This document shows positions 9,107-18,910 of a stretch of 64,000 bases of DNA, piece by piece. A program made the translations under genes and the position numbers. The notes below the pieces were generated by a model, which did no database searches, was not told the origin of the DNA, and worked only from the letters and a program-made list of their open reading frames with translations. The stretch spans positions 23,630 to 87,629 of the forward strand of contig CAJCJH010000043.1 in the NCBI GenBank assembly GCA_903970615.1, in the 5' to 3' direction. Position 1 is the first letter of the stretch; each line of letters begins with the position of its first letter. Source of the stretch: Rhodospirillales bacterium (lineage in GTDB: Bacteria; Pseudomonadota; Gammaproteobacteria; Nevskiales; Nevskiaceae).

Positions 9107-10708
9107 TCAAGACGCGAAGCTCAAACGGAAGCAGGCGCCCGAGCCGCCGTTTTTTGTTTCGACATAATCCAGCCGGCCACGATTGTAATCGCACAATTCG
9201 CGCGCCAGATAAAGGCCGAGGCCGGTGCCGCTGTGCGCAGTGGTAAAGAACGGCTCGAAGATTTTGTCGCGCTGTGCTGCGGCGATGCCGCCGCCGTTAT
9301 CGAGCACATCAAGATAGATTTGCCCGCGCGGCGCCAGTCGTCCTGCGCTCAGGCGCACTTGCAGCGTTTCGCCCGCGGCAGCCACACCATGCGCGAAAGT
9401 GTTGTCCCATAAATTGAACAGAATCTGTTGCAGTTGATTCGGATCGAAACGAACGCGAAGATCGGAATCGATTTCATCCATCACTACCGGCCGCGGCTGA
9501 CCTGGATGCGCTTCGTGATACAGCACCAGGCTGCGCTGCAGGAAATCGCGCAGATCGAGCGTGGCCGGCGCGGCCGGAATGCGGCGCGACAGGCCCATCA
9601 CATCCTGCACGATCTTGTCGATGCGCACGCTGTGGCGCTGGATCATGTCGAGCAGCCGTCGATCCTGTGCGCCAAGCTGCTCCGATTCCGCCAGCAATTG
9701 ACTTGCATGATGAATCGCCGACAGCGGATTGCGGATTTCGTGGGCGATGCTGGCGGATAAACGTCCGAGCGCGGCGAGCTTGATCTGCTGCGCCTGCTCG
9801 CCAACGCGCGCGGCATCATCGAGCAGCGCCAGCACCGGCGCGGAAGGGTTCCAGCCGAGCCGGGTGAAACGCGGAATCACGGCGGGCGCGGCGTTGGGCG
9901 CACTCAAAGGCTCGCACAGCAGATCGGGATTTTGTTCCCAGCGCGTCAAGGCCGTCGCCAGCGCAGGAAAATAGTCGGCGAGTGAATGATGATTACTACC
10001 GCGGCTCACGCCGATCAGGCGGCGCGCGGCGAGGTTGAGCAGAACGATATGGCGTTGCGCATCCAGCACCAAAACGCCGGTGCCCATGCTTTCGACGATG
10101 CGCTCGTTGAGCTGCGATAAATCCGCGAGATCGATGCCGACGCGCGCCGCCAGTGCTTCGCCTTTGCGCGCGCGCCGCGCCACCATGTTGGCAGCGGTCA
10201 CGGTGCCGAACAGGATCAGCCCGAGCAGGCCGGTTTCAGTGGTGGCGGCGCTATCGAAGCTGCTGGTGGATTGCCGCAGGAATTCTTCGCCGAGCAACAT
10301 TACCGTTGCGCTTGCCGCGAGCAGCAGCGCCATTCGCGTCGATAAAATCAGGCTGCAACCGACCGCGGGTGTAATCAGCAAAACACCAAAACCGCTGCCG
10401 ATGCCTTTGGCCGCGAACACCAGCATGACCAAGGCGAGCGTATCGGTGGCGAATCCCAGATGCGTTTGCAGGCGGATGCCGAATCCGCCGAGGAAAGTCG
10501 ATGGCAACAGCGCGATCGCGGCAATGCCATAAGCAATGCAGATCTGGAAAAATCCGGCGGCGCTGAAGCGATCGAACGAATACGGCGAAAACCCGTTGAT
10601 GCACAGGCCGATCAGCAACGCCACCAGCAGCAGACGGTAGATCGCCAGCAAACGCAGGATGCGCCAGTCGTCTGGCGTCGCAATCTGCGGCAGCTGCGCC
10701 GGCAGCAT
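9107..10708 (-). CDS. pilS: sensor histidine kinase PilS
   Basis: Membrane histidine kinase of 533 residues that would phosphorylate PilR. The N-terminal ~175 residues form about six transmembrane helices. A PAS-like segment follows ([19 protein letters not shown], near 207-225). The dimerisation domain carries the phosphoacceptor His323 in [20 protein letters not shown]. The ATPase domain has the N box around [18 protein letters not shown] and the glycine-rich [13 protein letters not shown] near the end. The layout matches P. aeruginosa PilS, which senses pilin in the membrane. It overlaps nothing and is 17 bases downstream of the PP0621-like gene, so the three probably form one transcript. 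Confidence 0.92.
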   Translation of the reverse strand: MLPAQLPQIATPDDWRILRLLAIYRLLLVALLIGLCINGFSPYSFDRFSAAGFFQICIAYGIAAIALLPSTFLGGFGIRLQTHLGFATDTLALVMLVFAAKGIGSGFGVLLITPAVGCSLILSTRMALLLAASATVMLLGEEFLRQSTSSFDSAATTETGLLGLILFGTVTAANMVARRARKGEALAARVGIDLADLSQLNERIVESMGTGVLVLDAQRHIVLLNLAARRLIGVSRGSNHHSLADYFPALATALTRWEQNPDLLCEPLSAPNAAPAVIPRFTRLGWNPSAPVLALLDDAARVGEQAQQIKLAALGRLSASIAHEIRNPLSAIHHASQLLAESEQLGAQDRRLLDMIQRHSVRIDKIVQDVMGLSRRIPAAPATLDLRDFLQRSLVLYHEAHPGQPRPVVMDEIDSDLRVRFDPNQLQQILFNLWDNTFAHGVAAAGETLQVRLSAGRLAPRGQIYLDVLDNGGGIAAAQRDKIFEPFFTTAHSGTGLGLYLARELCDYNRGRLDYVETKNGGSGACFRLSFAS

Positions 10709-10725
10709 GATTTACAGGTTTGAAG

Positions 10726-10959
10726 TCAAGCTGCGCGTTCGCAGGCGCCGCAGCGTCCGGAAAGTGCCAAGGCGCGTTGCGGCAGATGCACGCCGCAGAT
10801 TTTGCATTGCGCCATCGGCTCGAAGCGATCCTGCTCGGCGTTTTCGCGCCGGCGCGGCGGCGGCTGATCGCGCGGGCTGATGTCCACCCGCCAGCTTTTC
10901 AGCACGCGCAGCACGAACCACACCAGCATGCCCAATATCAGAATCCGGAACAGGTTCAT
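10726..10959 (-). CDS. PP0621-family small membrane protein
   Basis: Protein of 77 residues with one N-terminal transmembrane helix (FRILILGMLVWFVLRVL), a basic and proline-rich linker, and a C-terminal zinc-ribbon-like pair: CKIC near residue 52 and CGAC near 71. This is the PP0621 family pattern, and such genes are commonly found beside pilS. Function is unknown; the two CxxC motifs suggest metal binding. It is the first gene of the pilSR unit. A long palindrome lies just upstream at 10978-11001. Confidence 0.8.
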   Translation of the reverse strand: MNLFRILILGMLVWFVLRVLKSWRVDISPRDQPPPRRRENAEQDRFEPMAQCKICGVHLPQRALALSGRCGACERAA

Positions 10960-10977
10960 CAGCGTCTCGAAAATGCC

Positions 10978-11001
10978 TGCAAGCGTAAAGTTTAGCTTGC
11001 A
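10978..11001. promoter_or_regulatory. 24-base near-perfect palindrome between PP0621 and sucC
   Basis: The arms TGCAAGC and GCTTGCA flank TAAA and TTTA around a central G, with one unpaired base in the left arm. It sits in the divergent gap between the PP0621-pilS-pilR unit and sucC, closer to the former, where an operator or overlapping promoter is expected. Its centre reads TAAACT on the minus strand, a possible -10. No regulator is known. Confidence 0.4.
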
Positions 11002-11120
11002 TGGCCGCGCGCAGGCGTGGTTTGACGAGCAAACTTTTTGCCTTGAGCGCCGCCTTGGAGGAGAATGCCGCGCCGCATCAAAGACGATTCGCTGCGTCCA
11101 TCCCCCCAGCAGAGGTTTGC

Positions 11121-12281
<1,161 letters not shown>

Positions 12282-12290
12282 GAGAACGCC

Positions 12291-13166
12291 ATGAGCATCC
12301 TGATCAACAAAGACACCAAGGTTATCTGCCAGGGCTTCACCGGCAAGCAGGGCACTTTCCATTCCGAGCAATGCATTGCGTACGGCACCAAGATGGTCGG
12401 CGGCACGTCGCCCGGCAAGGGCGGCAGCAAGCATCTCAACCTGCCGGTGTTCGACACCGTGCACGATGCGGTCAAGCAAACCGGCGCCGAGGCGACGATG
12501 ATTTACGTGCCGGCACCGTTCGCTGCCGACGCGATTCTCGAGGCGGCCGATGCCGGCATCAAGGTCGTCATCTGCATCACCGAAGGCATTCCGGTGATCG
12601 ACATGGTGAAAGTGAAAGCCACGCTGCGCGCGAACTATCCGGACAGCGTTTTGATCGGCCCGAACTGCCCCGGCGTGATCACGCCGGGCGAATGCAAGAT
12701 CGGCATCATGCCTGGCCATATCCACAAGACTGGCAAGATCGGCATCATCAGCCGCTCCGGCACGCTGACTTACGAAACCGTGCATCAGACCACGCAGAAT
12801 GGTTTGGGCCAGAGCACTTGTGTCGGCATCGGCGGCGATCCGGTGCGCGGCCTCGGTTTCATCGACTGCCTGAAAATGTTCAATGACGATCCGCAGACCG
12901 AAGGCATCATCATGGTCGGCGAAATCGGCGGCAGCAGCGAAGAAGAAGCAGCCGAATACATCAAGGCCAGCGTCAAGAAACCGGTGGTCGCTTACATCGC
13001 CGGCGTCACCGCACCGGCCGGCAAACGCATGGGTCACGCGGGCGCGATCATCTCCGGCGGCAAGGGCACCGCGGATGAAAAATTCGCAGCGCTCGAAGCC
13101 GCGAAAGTGAAGACGGTGCGCTCGCCGGCCGATCTGGGTGCGGCGATGAAGGCGCTGCTCAGCTAG
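12291..13166 (+). CDS. sucD: succinyl-CoA synthetase alpha subunit
   Basis: Alpha chain of succinate-CoA ligase, 291 residues. The N-terminal CoA-binding Rossmann domain has [13 protein letters not shown] at 13-25 and [18 protein letters not shown] near 122-139. The catalytic histidine that is phosphorylated is His249 in [17 protein letters not shown]. It is paired with sucC in one transcript, which ends at a strong hairpin terminator immediately downstream. Neither the oxoglutarate dehydrogenase nor succinate dehydrogenase genes are adjacent, unlike in E. coli. Confidence 0.97.
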   Translation: MSILINKDTKVICQGFTGKQGTFHSEQCIAYGTKMVGGTSPGKGGSKHLNLPVFDTVHDAVKQTGAEATMIYVPAPFAADAILEAADAGIKVVICITEGIPVIDMVKVKATLRANYPDSVLIGPNCPGVITPGECKIGIMPGHIHKTGKIGIISRSGTLTYETVHQTTQNGLGQSTCVGIGGDPVRGLGFIDCLKMFNDDPQTEGIIMVGEIGGSSEEEAAEYIKASVKKPVVAYIAGVTAPAGKRMGHAGAIISGGKGTADEKFAALEAAKVKTVRSPADLGAAMKALLS

Positions 13167-13179
13167 CGCTTGTCAGTGG

Positions 13180-13240
13180 CAGCCATCGGTGATGCGCTCC
13201 GTCAACTTGCTGAGCGCATCCGATGGCTGTTTGATTTTGG
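13180..13240 (+). terminator. rho-independent terminator after sucD
   Basis: Arm 13180-13199 (CAGCCATCGG then ATGCGCTC, with two unpaired bases) pairs with 13212-13229, giving an 18-base-pair stem around a 12-base loop, followed by TTTGATTTT. It lies 14 bases past the sucD stop and separates it from the toxin-antitoxin and nadE genes. Confidence 0.82.
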
Positions 13241-13310
13241 TGATTAAATTCGTTGGCCGATTGGAGACTGCTGCAAGCGCGCGGTAACATGTTGCCGTTT
13301 CTGCAACGAG

Positions 13311-13556
13311 ATGATTGACATGCCCAGCGCTGGAAAGATGTCCGGTAAGCAACCGAGCTCCAAGGCCTTGGCGATGCGCCGCTATCGGGAAAAAATGCGC
13401 GCAGCAGGGTTTCGTCCCGTGCAGATATGGGTGCCGGATACGCGCAGTCCGGCGTTCGCCGCGCAGTATCGCCGGCAAGTTAAGAAGCTGTGGAACAGCG
13501 CTGCCGACCGCGCCGATCTCGATTTCATAATGGCGGTGCAGGACTGGAGTGAATAA
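13311..13556 (+). CDS. MazE-family (DUF3018) antitoxin
   Basis: Small protein of 81 residues with the DUF3018 antitoxin signature: a basic helix ALAMRRYREKMRAAGFRPVQ followed by IWVPDTRSPAFAAQYRRQ and an acidic C-terminus (DRADLDFIMAVQDWSE). Members of this group pair with MazF/PemK toxins, bind them and repress their own promoter. A second ATG nine bases downstream (13320) could be the true start; neither has a strong ribosome binding site. The stop TAA overlaps the toxin's GTG start by eight bases, the usual arrangement for such a pair. Confidence 0.85.
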   Translation: MIDMPSAGKMSGKQPSSKALAMRRYREKMRAAGFRPVQIWVPDTRSPAFAAQYRRQVKKLWNSAADRADLDFIMAVQDWSE

Positions 13557-13896
13557 GCCGGCGTTCAAGCTTCGTCGTGGCGATATCGTCACCGTCGTTG
13601 CCCCCGGTGCTTATGGCAAACCGCGCCCGGCTTTGGTCGTCCAAGCTGATCTCTTCAATAGTGCTCATACCAGCGTCACGGTTTGTCTGATGACAACGGC
13701 ACTCTGCAAGCTTCCGGCGTGCAGGATTGATGCAATTCCCAGCGCCGAAAATGGTTTGTATGAGCCATCGCAAATTCAGGTCGACCGCTTGACCTCCTTG
13801 CCCGTTGACAAGATCGGCAAAACGATCGGGCGGCTCGACGAGCCCACTCTTTTTGAAGTAACACGAGCGCTCGCTGTCTGGCTTTCGATCGCATGA
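13549..13896 (+). CDS. MazF/PemK-family mRNA interferase toxin
   Basis: Type II toxin of 115 residues, probably a ribosome-independent endoribonuclease that cuts mRNA. It shows the PemK/MazF opening RRGDIVTVVAPGAYGKPRPALVVQ (motif around residues 9-30, containing the conserved Gly-Lys-Pro-Arg-Pro) and the later YEPSQIQVDRLTSLPVDKIG near 69-88. The start is GTG, overlapping the antitoxin stop, with AGGA six bases upstream. The end is unusual: its TGA stop overlaps the ATG of nadE by four bases (ATGA), so the toxin is coupled both to its antitoxin and to NAD synthetase. Confidence 0.87.
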   Translation: MNKPAFKLRRGDIVTVVAPGAYGKPRPALVVQADLFNSAHTSVTVCLMTTALCKLPACRIDAIPSAENGLYEPSQIQVDRLTSLPVDKIGKTIGRLDEPTLFEVTRALAVWLSIA

Positions 13897-15506
13897 GAGC
13901 ACTGACGCTCGCCGCCGCCCAACTCAATCTCTGGGTCGGCGATATTGACGGCAATGCCGGCAAGATCATCGCGGCGGCACAGCGCGCGCGCGACGAGCTT
14001 GGCGCCGATCTGCTGCTGACGCCGGAGCTTTCGCTGCTGGGCTATCCGCCAGACGATCTGCTATTGCGCGGCAGCTTGCAGCAGGCCATCGCGGCCGGTC
14101 TGGCGCGCATCCGCGAAGCGGTGCAGGGCATCCATATGGTCGTCGGTTATCCCGAGCATGCGGATGGCGGGCTGTATAACGCGGCGGTCGTATTCCGCGA
14201 TGGCGCGCAGATTGCGCAGGCGCGCAAGCAGTTGCTGCCGAACTACGGTGTGTTCGACGAGAAGCGTCATTTCATGGCGAGCCGGCAGTCGACGACGGTG
14301 TTCGATCTCAATGGCCATCGCGTCGGTTTATGTATTTGCGAGGATGTCTGGGGCGAGCAGCCGGCGGCGTCGGCGAAAGCAGCAGGGGCCGAGTTGATGC
14401 TCAATATCAACGCCTCGCCGTTTAATGTGGGCAAGCCGGCGCAGCGGCTCGAGGTGCTGCGCGAACGCACGCGCGAAACGGGTTTGCCGATTCTTTATGT
14501 GAACTGCGTCGGCGGTCAGGACGATCTGGTGTTCGACGGCGGTTCGTTCGCGGTGAATGGCGACGGCGATCTCAGCTTCCGTGCGCCGCTGTTCGAGGAA
14601 GGCATTTTTCCGGTTCGATTCGCCGACGGACGCTTGCAGGGCGAAGTACAGCCGGAACCTTCGCGGCCGGCGCAGGTGTATCGCGCGCTGGTGCAGGCGA
14701 CGCGCGATTACGTCGATCGCAATGGCTTTCCCGGCGCCTTGATCGGCTTGTCCGGCGGCATCGATTCAGCCTTGATCGCGGCGATCGCCGCCGATGCGCT
14801 TGGGCCGGCACGCGTCTGGGGCGTTTCGATGCCTTCGCGCTTCACGCTGGGCATGTCGAACGAAGACGCGCAGATCGAAGCGGAGCGGCTCGGCATTCGC
14901 TATTCGACGCTGCCGATCGAAGCGCCGTTCCAGGCGATGCTGCACACGCTGGTGCCGAGCTTCGAGGGCAAGGCCGCCGATGTCACCGAGGAAAATCTGC
15001 AATCGCGCTGCCGAGGCATGCTGCTGATGGCGCTGTCAAACAAGTTCGGCCCGGTCGTGTTGACCACCGGCAACAAGAGCGAAATGGCGGTGGGGTACGC
15101 CACGCTTTACGGCGACATGTGCGGCGGCTTCGCGCCGCTGAAGGATGTCTACAAGACGCTGGTCTACGAACTGGCGCGCTGGCGCAACGCGCAGGGTGAA
15201 GTGATTCCGCCGCGTGTGCTGACGCGCCCGCCCACTGCCGAACTGCGCGAGGACCAGAAGGATTCCGATTCGCTGCCACCGTACGAAGTGCTCGATCCGA
15301 TTCTGGAAGCGTACGTCGAGGATTCGCAATCGATCGCGCAGATCGTGGCACTCGGGTTCGATGCAGAAACGGTGGCGCGCGTCGCCGGCCTGGTGCGGCG
15401 CAGTGAATACAAACGTCGGCAAGCGCCGCCGGGACCGAAGATTACGCGGCGCGCATTCGGGCGTGAGCGGCGGTATCCGATCACTGCGGTTTATCGGGAT
15501 TTGTAA
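13893..15506 (+). CDS. nadE: glutamine-dependent NAD+ synthase
   Basis: Last step of NAD biosynthesis: amidation of nicotinic acid adenine dinucleotide with glutamine and ATP. 537 residues with both domains. The N-terminal nitrilase-type glutaminase has the triad Glu45 (TPELSLLGYPP), Lys112 (RKQLLPNYGVFDE) and Cys149 (CICEDVWGE). The C-terminal ATP pyrophosphatase domain carries the loop GLSGGIDSALIAAIAADALG near 284-303. The start ATG overlaps the toxin stop, which makes its translation dependent on or coupled with the toxin-antitoxin mRNA unless a separate start is used. No better internal start is evident. Confidence 0.95.
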   Translation: MRALTLAAAQLNLWVGDIDGNAGKIIAAAQRARDELGADLLLTPELSLLGYPPDDLLLRGSLQQAIAAGLARIREAVQGIHMVVGYPEHADGGLYNAAVVFRDGAQIAQARKQLLPNYGVFDEKRHFMASRQSTTVFDLNGHRVGLCICEDVWGEQPAASAKAAGAELMLNINASPFNVGKPAQRLEVLRERTRETGLPILYVNCVGGQDDLVFDGGSFAVNGDGDLSFRAPLFEEGIFPVRFADGRLQGEVQPEPSRPAQVYRALVQATRDYVDRNGFPGALIGLSGGIDSALIAAIAADALGPARVWGVSMPSRFTLGMSNEDAQIEAERLGIRYSTLPIEAPFQAMLHTLVPSFEGKAADVTEENLQSRCRGMLLMALSNKFGPVVLTTGNKSEMAVGYATLYGDMCGGFAPLKDVYKTLVYELARWRNAQGEVIPPRVLTRPPTAELREDQKDSDSLPPYEVLDPILEAYVEDSQSIAQIVALGFDAETVARVAGLVRRSEYKRRQAPPGPKITRRAFGRERRYPITAVYRDL

Positions 15507-15638
15507 TCGAATGCCGGCTCGATTTCCGGCACGTATTCGACTCCGAATTTCGGTCGGTCAAAAAGCCGAATTGCAAAACGAAATCGCCAAGCGAGCTTCG
15601 CCGATTGACGCTCTTGCATCTTGATTCAGCGACGGCCG

Positions 15639-16670
15639 CTACTCGGTTTTCGGTGCACTGAAGATGTTGAACACGCTCAAGCTGCGCAGCAGATGCGTGA
15701 AGCGATCGTAAAGCGTAGCCTTCGTATCGGTGTCGGCCGCATCTGGCGGCGGCGCAGGCGCGGGTTTGACCACTGCCACGGCAATCAGCGTGGCCGGCGG
15801 CGGAGTCACGAACGGTTGGTTGTTGATATTGGCGGCGAGAATGGTCGCCGCATCGTCGGCCTGTTCCTTCAGCCCAGCCTGGCGAAAACTGGTTTCCATG
15901 ATCGCCAGCGCCTGCTTGGTGGCCGGCGCACCCGGGTATTCCGCCACCACGTTTTGCGCACGCAATGCGGCTGCTATGAACGCGCCGCGGCGCAGATAAT
16001 ATTGCGCTACGGTGAGATCGTGCGCGGCGATGCGATCGCGCAGGAAAATCATCCGGCGGCGCGCATCGCCGGCATATTTGCTGTTCGGATAACGCTGCAC
16101 GAGCAACGCAAAATCATCGTAAGACCGGCGCTCGTTGCTGACATCCTTGCGCGGACTCTGATTGATGCCGATCACATCCAGAATGCTTTCGCCGCGCGAA
16201 AAACTGATGATGCCCTTCAGATATTGCACATACTCGGCCTGCGGCGTGCGCGGATGTGCGCGCAGGAAGCGGTCTGCATCGGACAAAGCCTCGTCGGGTT
16301 GTCCACCCTTGTAGCCGACCCAGATTTTTTCCATTTCGGCCTGTGTCGCGTAATCCGAGAACGGATAGGCGGCGACCAGTTTGTCGAGACGTTCGCCGGC
16401 CGGCGTCCATTCCGAAGCCAGCACCGCCTCATGCGCGCGTCGATACAGTTTATCGGCCTGGGCATGCAGTTCGGCATCCGATTGCGGCGCCTTCGCATCG
16501 CCCGGCTGCGGCGCTTTCTTGAACGGATTTTCCGGCCGATCCTTGTCCGGGTTGGAAGCACAGCCCGAGAGCGCCAGCCCGCCCGCCAGTCCACAGATCA
16601 TCAGGCACGCCATTGCGGCGCGGGCGACAGGGTAAACAACGAGGTTATTCTTCACGCAATGACCGACCAT
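15639..16670 (-). CDS. bamD: outer membrane assembly lipoprotein BamD (ComL)
   Basis: Outer membrane lipoprotein of the BAM complex, which inserts beta-barrel proteins. About 343 residues from the ATG at 16670; a GTG at 16655 is an alternative. The signal ends in lipobox LSGC with Cys37 from this start. TPR-type repeats follow, with the conserved patterns KLVAAYPFSDYATQAEM, FLRAHPRTPQAEYVQYLKG and LLVQRYPNSKYAGDARRRM. A Pro/Ala-rich C-terminal tail (about 70 residues) is longer than in E. coli BamD. It is divergent from rluD, an order common in gammaproteobacteria. Confidence 0.92.
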   Translation of the reverse strand: MVGHCVKNNLVVYPVARAAMACLMICGLAGGLALSGCASNPDKDRPENPFKKAPQPGDAKAPQSDAELHAQADKLYRRAHEAVLASEWTPAGERLDKLVAAYPFSDYATQAEMEKIWVGYKGGQPDEALSDADRFLRAHPRTPQAEYVQYLKGIISFSRGESILDVIGINQSPRKDVSNERRSYDDFALLVQRYPNSKYAGDARRRMIFLRDRIAAHDLTVAQYYLRRGAFIAAALRAQNVVAEYPGAPATKQALAIMETSFRQAGLKEQADDAATILAANINNQPFVTPPPATLIAVAVVKPAPAPPPDAADTDTKATLYDRFTHLLRSLSVFNIFSAPKTE

Positions 16671-16732
16671 CAAACGAGCAATGAGTATAGCCGAAGCCAT
16701 TTGCAGCGCGGCCATCGGCGCGAGGGTTCACG

Positions 16733-17743
16733 GTGACTGCGGAGGCCGCCAACGAGATCGCTGGCCCGCTTGCCGGCGAGCTTGCGGATGACGAAGAAGC
16801 GCCGGCGCTCAGCGCGATCGTGCCGGCTGCGCTTGATGGCCAGCGGCTCGACGCCGTCGCCGCCAAATTGTTCGACGACTACTCGCGCGCACGCCTGCAA
16901 GCCTGGATCGAGCAGGGCCGGCTGCTGCTGAACGGCGCCATCGCGGCCAAGCTGCGGACTGCCGTAAGCGCCGGCGATGAACTGCTGCTCGATGCGCAGG
17001 CCGAGGATGAAAACGGCAGTGTCGCCGCGCAAGCCATCGCGCTCAACGTGATTTATGCGGACGACAGTCTGGCGGTGATCGACAAGCCCGCCGGTCTGGT
17101 GGTGCATCCGGGCGCGGGCATACGCGACGGCACGCTGCAAAACGCGCTGCTGCATCGATTCCCGCAGACGCTGCAACTGCCGCGCGCCGGCATCGTCCAT
17201 CGGCTCGACAAGGACACCAGCGGCCTGCTGGTGGTGGCGCTGAATCTCGCCGCGCACAAGCAACTGGTGATGGCGATGGCCGAGCGCCGGATTCGACGCG
17301 AATATGAGGCGATTGCGAATGGCGCGATCACCGTCGGCAGCAGCATCGATGCACCGATCGCACGCGATCCACGCAATCGTCTGCGCATGGCGGTGATGCC
17401 GGGCGGCCGCACCGCGCTCACGCACTTCCGCGTGCTCGAACGCTTCGCACATCACACCCATTTGCGCGTACGCCTGGAAACCGGCCGCACGCATCAGATT
17501 CGCGTGCATCTTGCGCACATCCGACATCCGCTGGTGGGTGACGCCACCTACGGCGGCCGCGCGCAACGCGGCACCGGCCTCGATGCGACGACGCGCGCAG
17601 CCTTGCTGGCGTTTCCGCGACAGGCGCTGCATGCGCGCGAGCTGGCGTTTGCGCATCCGCAATCCGGTGCCGAACTGAAATTTGAATCGCCATTGCCAAA
17701 CGATTTTCAAGCGCTGCTGGCGCTGCTGCGGGCGAATCAATGA
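16733..17743 (+). CDS. rluD: 23S rRNA pseudouridine synthase RluD
   Basis: Converts uridines 1911, 1915 and 1917 of 23S rRNA helix 69 to pseudouridine. 336 residues from a GTG start. The S4 RNA-binding domain lies at about 35-85, and the RluA-type catalytic domain has the signature HRLDKDTSGLLV with catalytic Asp159; RTHQIRVHLAHIRHPLVGD near 255-273 is also characteristic. The N-terminus has about 30 extra acidic and alanine-rich residues, so the real start could be a little further in. Placed opposite bamD and followed by pgeF on the same strand, the usual cluster. Confidence 0.93.
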   Translation: MTAEAANEIAGPLAGELADDEEAPALSAIVPAALDGQRLDAVAAKLFDDYSRARLQAWIEQGRLLLNGAIAAKLRTAVSAGDELLLDAQAEDENGSVAAQAIALNVIYADDSLAVIDKPAGLVVHPGAGIRDGTLQNALLHRFPQTLQLPRAGIVHRLDKDTSGLLVVALNLAAHKQLVMAMAERRIRREYEAIANGAITVGSSIDAPIARDPRNRLRMAVMPGGRTALTHFRVLERFAHHTHLRVRLETGRTHQIRVHLAHIRHPLVGDATYGGRAQRGTGLDATTRAALLAFPRQALHARELAFAHPQSGAELKFESPLPNDFQALLALLRANQ

Positions 17744-17772
17744 GGTGGCTTCATCGCTCGCTGATCCGGCTT

Positions 17773-17837
17773 TTGATTCATCCGCCGCAAGCATTTTCAA
17801 TCTTCCAAGCCAGCGCGCTGATCGATGGATGAATCAA
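17773..17837. repeat. inverted repeat between rluD and pgeF
   Basis: Eleven-base perfect arms TTGATTCATCC (17773-17783) and GGATGAATCAA (17827-17837) separated by 43 bases. There is no T-tract, so it is not an ordinary rho-independent terminator. It could be a processing site or an operator for pgeF. Confidence 0.4.
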
Positions 17838-17868
17838 CGCACGGATGATTGAGCCTGGATAACTGACG

Positions 17869-18633
17869 ATGAGCACTGTGCCGATATTGCACCCCGACTG
17901 GCCCGCGCCGCGCTGCGTGCGCGCTGGCTGTACCACGCGGATCGGCGGCGTCAGCGCCGCGCCATTCAGCGGCCTCAATCTGGGCCGCAGCAGCGGCGAC
18001 GACATCGCGCATGTGCTCGAAAATCGGCGGCGTGCGCTGGCCGCTTTGCAGGCGCCGGCAGAGCCGAGCTGGCTCCGGCAAGTCCACGGCACGCAAGTCG
18101 TTCGCGCGCCATTTGCCGAGACAACACCTGCGGCCGATGCCAGCTTCACCACCCAGGCCGGCGTGGTCTGCGCGGTGCAGGCTGCGGATTGTCTGCCGGT
18201 GCTGTTTTGCGACGATGGCGGCAGCGTGGTCGCCGCCGCACACGCCGGCTGGCGCGGACTCGCCGCCGGAATACTGGAAGCGACCGTCGCCGCCTTGCCC
18301 ACAGAACCGCGTACCTTGATGGCCTGGCTTGGTCCCGCGATCGGACCGGAAGCGTTTGAAGTCGGCGCAGAAGTGCGTGCAGCTTTCGTCGCGGTTGATC
18401 CTTCGTCAGCGCAATATTTTCGCAAGGCGGATTTTCGTGCGGCTTCCGATCAAGCTGTGGTCGATAAATATTTCGCCGATCTATTCGCGCTGGCGCGTGG
18501 GCGACTGGCGCTCGCCGGTGTTACTCGGGTTTATGGCGGTGGCATCAGCACCCACGCCGATGCCGAGCGCTTCTACTCGTTTCGCCGCGATGGCGTGACC
18601 GGCCGCATGGCGGCGATGATCTGGTTGCAGTGA
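17869..18633 (+). CDS. pgeF: peptidoglycan editing factor PgeF (YfiH, laccase-domain)
   Basis: Member of the YfiH/DUF152 multicopper-like family, 254 residues. In E. coli, PgeF clears peptidoglycan precursors carrying a wrong amino acid (L-Ser for L-Ala); related proteins have polyphenol oxidase or purine nucleosidase activity. Visible family motifs are CTTRIGGVSAAPFSGLNLG near 20-38, QAADCLPVLFCD near 104-115 and AAHAGWRGLAAGI near 123-135, with metal ligands His and Cys in these blocks, and a C-terminal FYSFRRDGVTGR. It follows rluD, as in E. coli. Confidence 0.92.
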   Translation: MSTVPILHPDWPAPRCVRAGCTTRIGGVSAAPFSGLNLGRSSGDDIAHVLENRRRALAALQAPAEPSWLRQVHGTQVVRAPFAETTPAADASFTTQAGVVCAVQAADCLPVLFCDDGGSVVAAAHAGWRGLAAGILEATVAALPTEPRTLMAWLGPAIGPEAFEVGAEVRAAFVAVDPSSAQYFRKADFRAASDQAVVDKYFADLFALARGRLALAGVTRVYGGGISTHADAERFYSFRRDGVTGRMAAMIWLQ

Positions 18634-18910
18634 GATCAGGCGGTGTCGCTGCGGCCAGTTCGTTCGTCGTGACGAGCGGTTATCCTTGCTGCCGAGGATT
18701 TGGTTTGGTAGAAGTTCGCCGGCTTTCGCTTGCGCCAGAAAAATCCGCAGCAACAATCAGCCGCGATATTCGTTGTCGGAAAGCGCGCTGCAAGCAGCGG
18801 GTTTCGGATCGCACTGAATGCAGGCAAAGTTTGAGCGTGAAGGTTCGATCGAGTCACAAAAAAACAGCAGCGCGCGAAGCGATCGTGCGTTCCGTGTGAA
18901 GAGGAATGTG

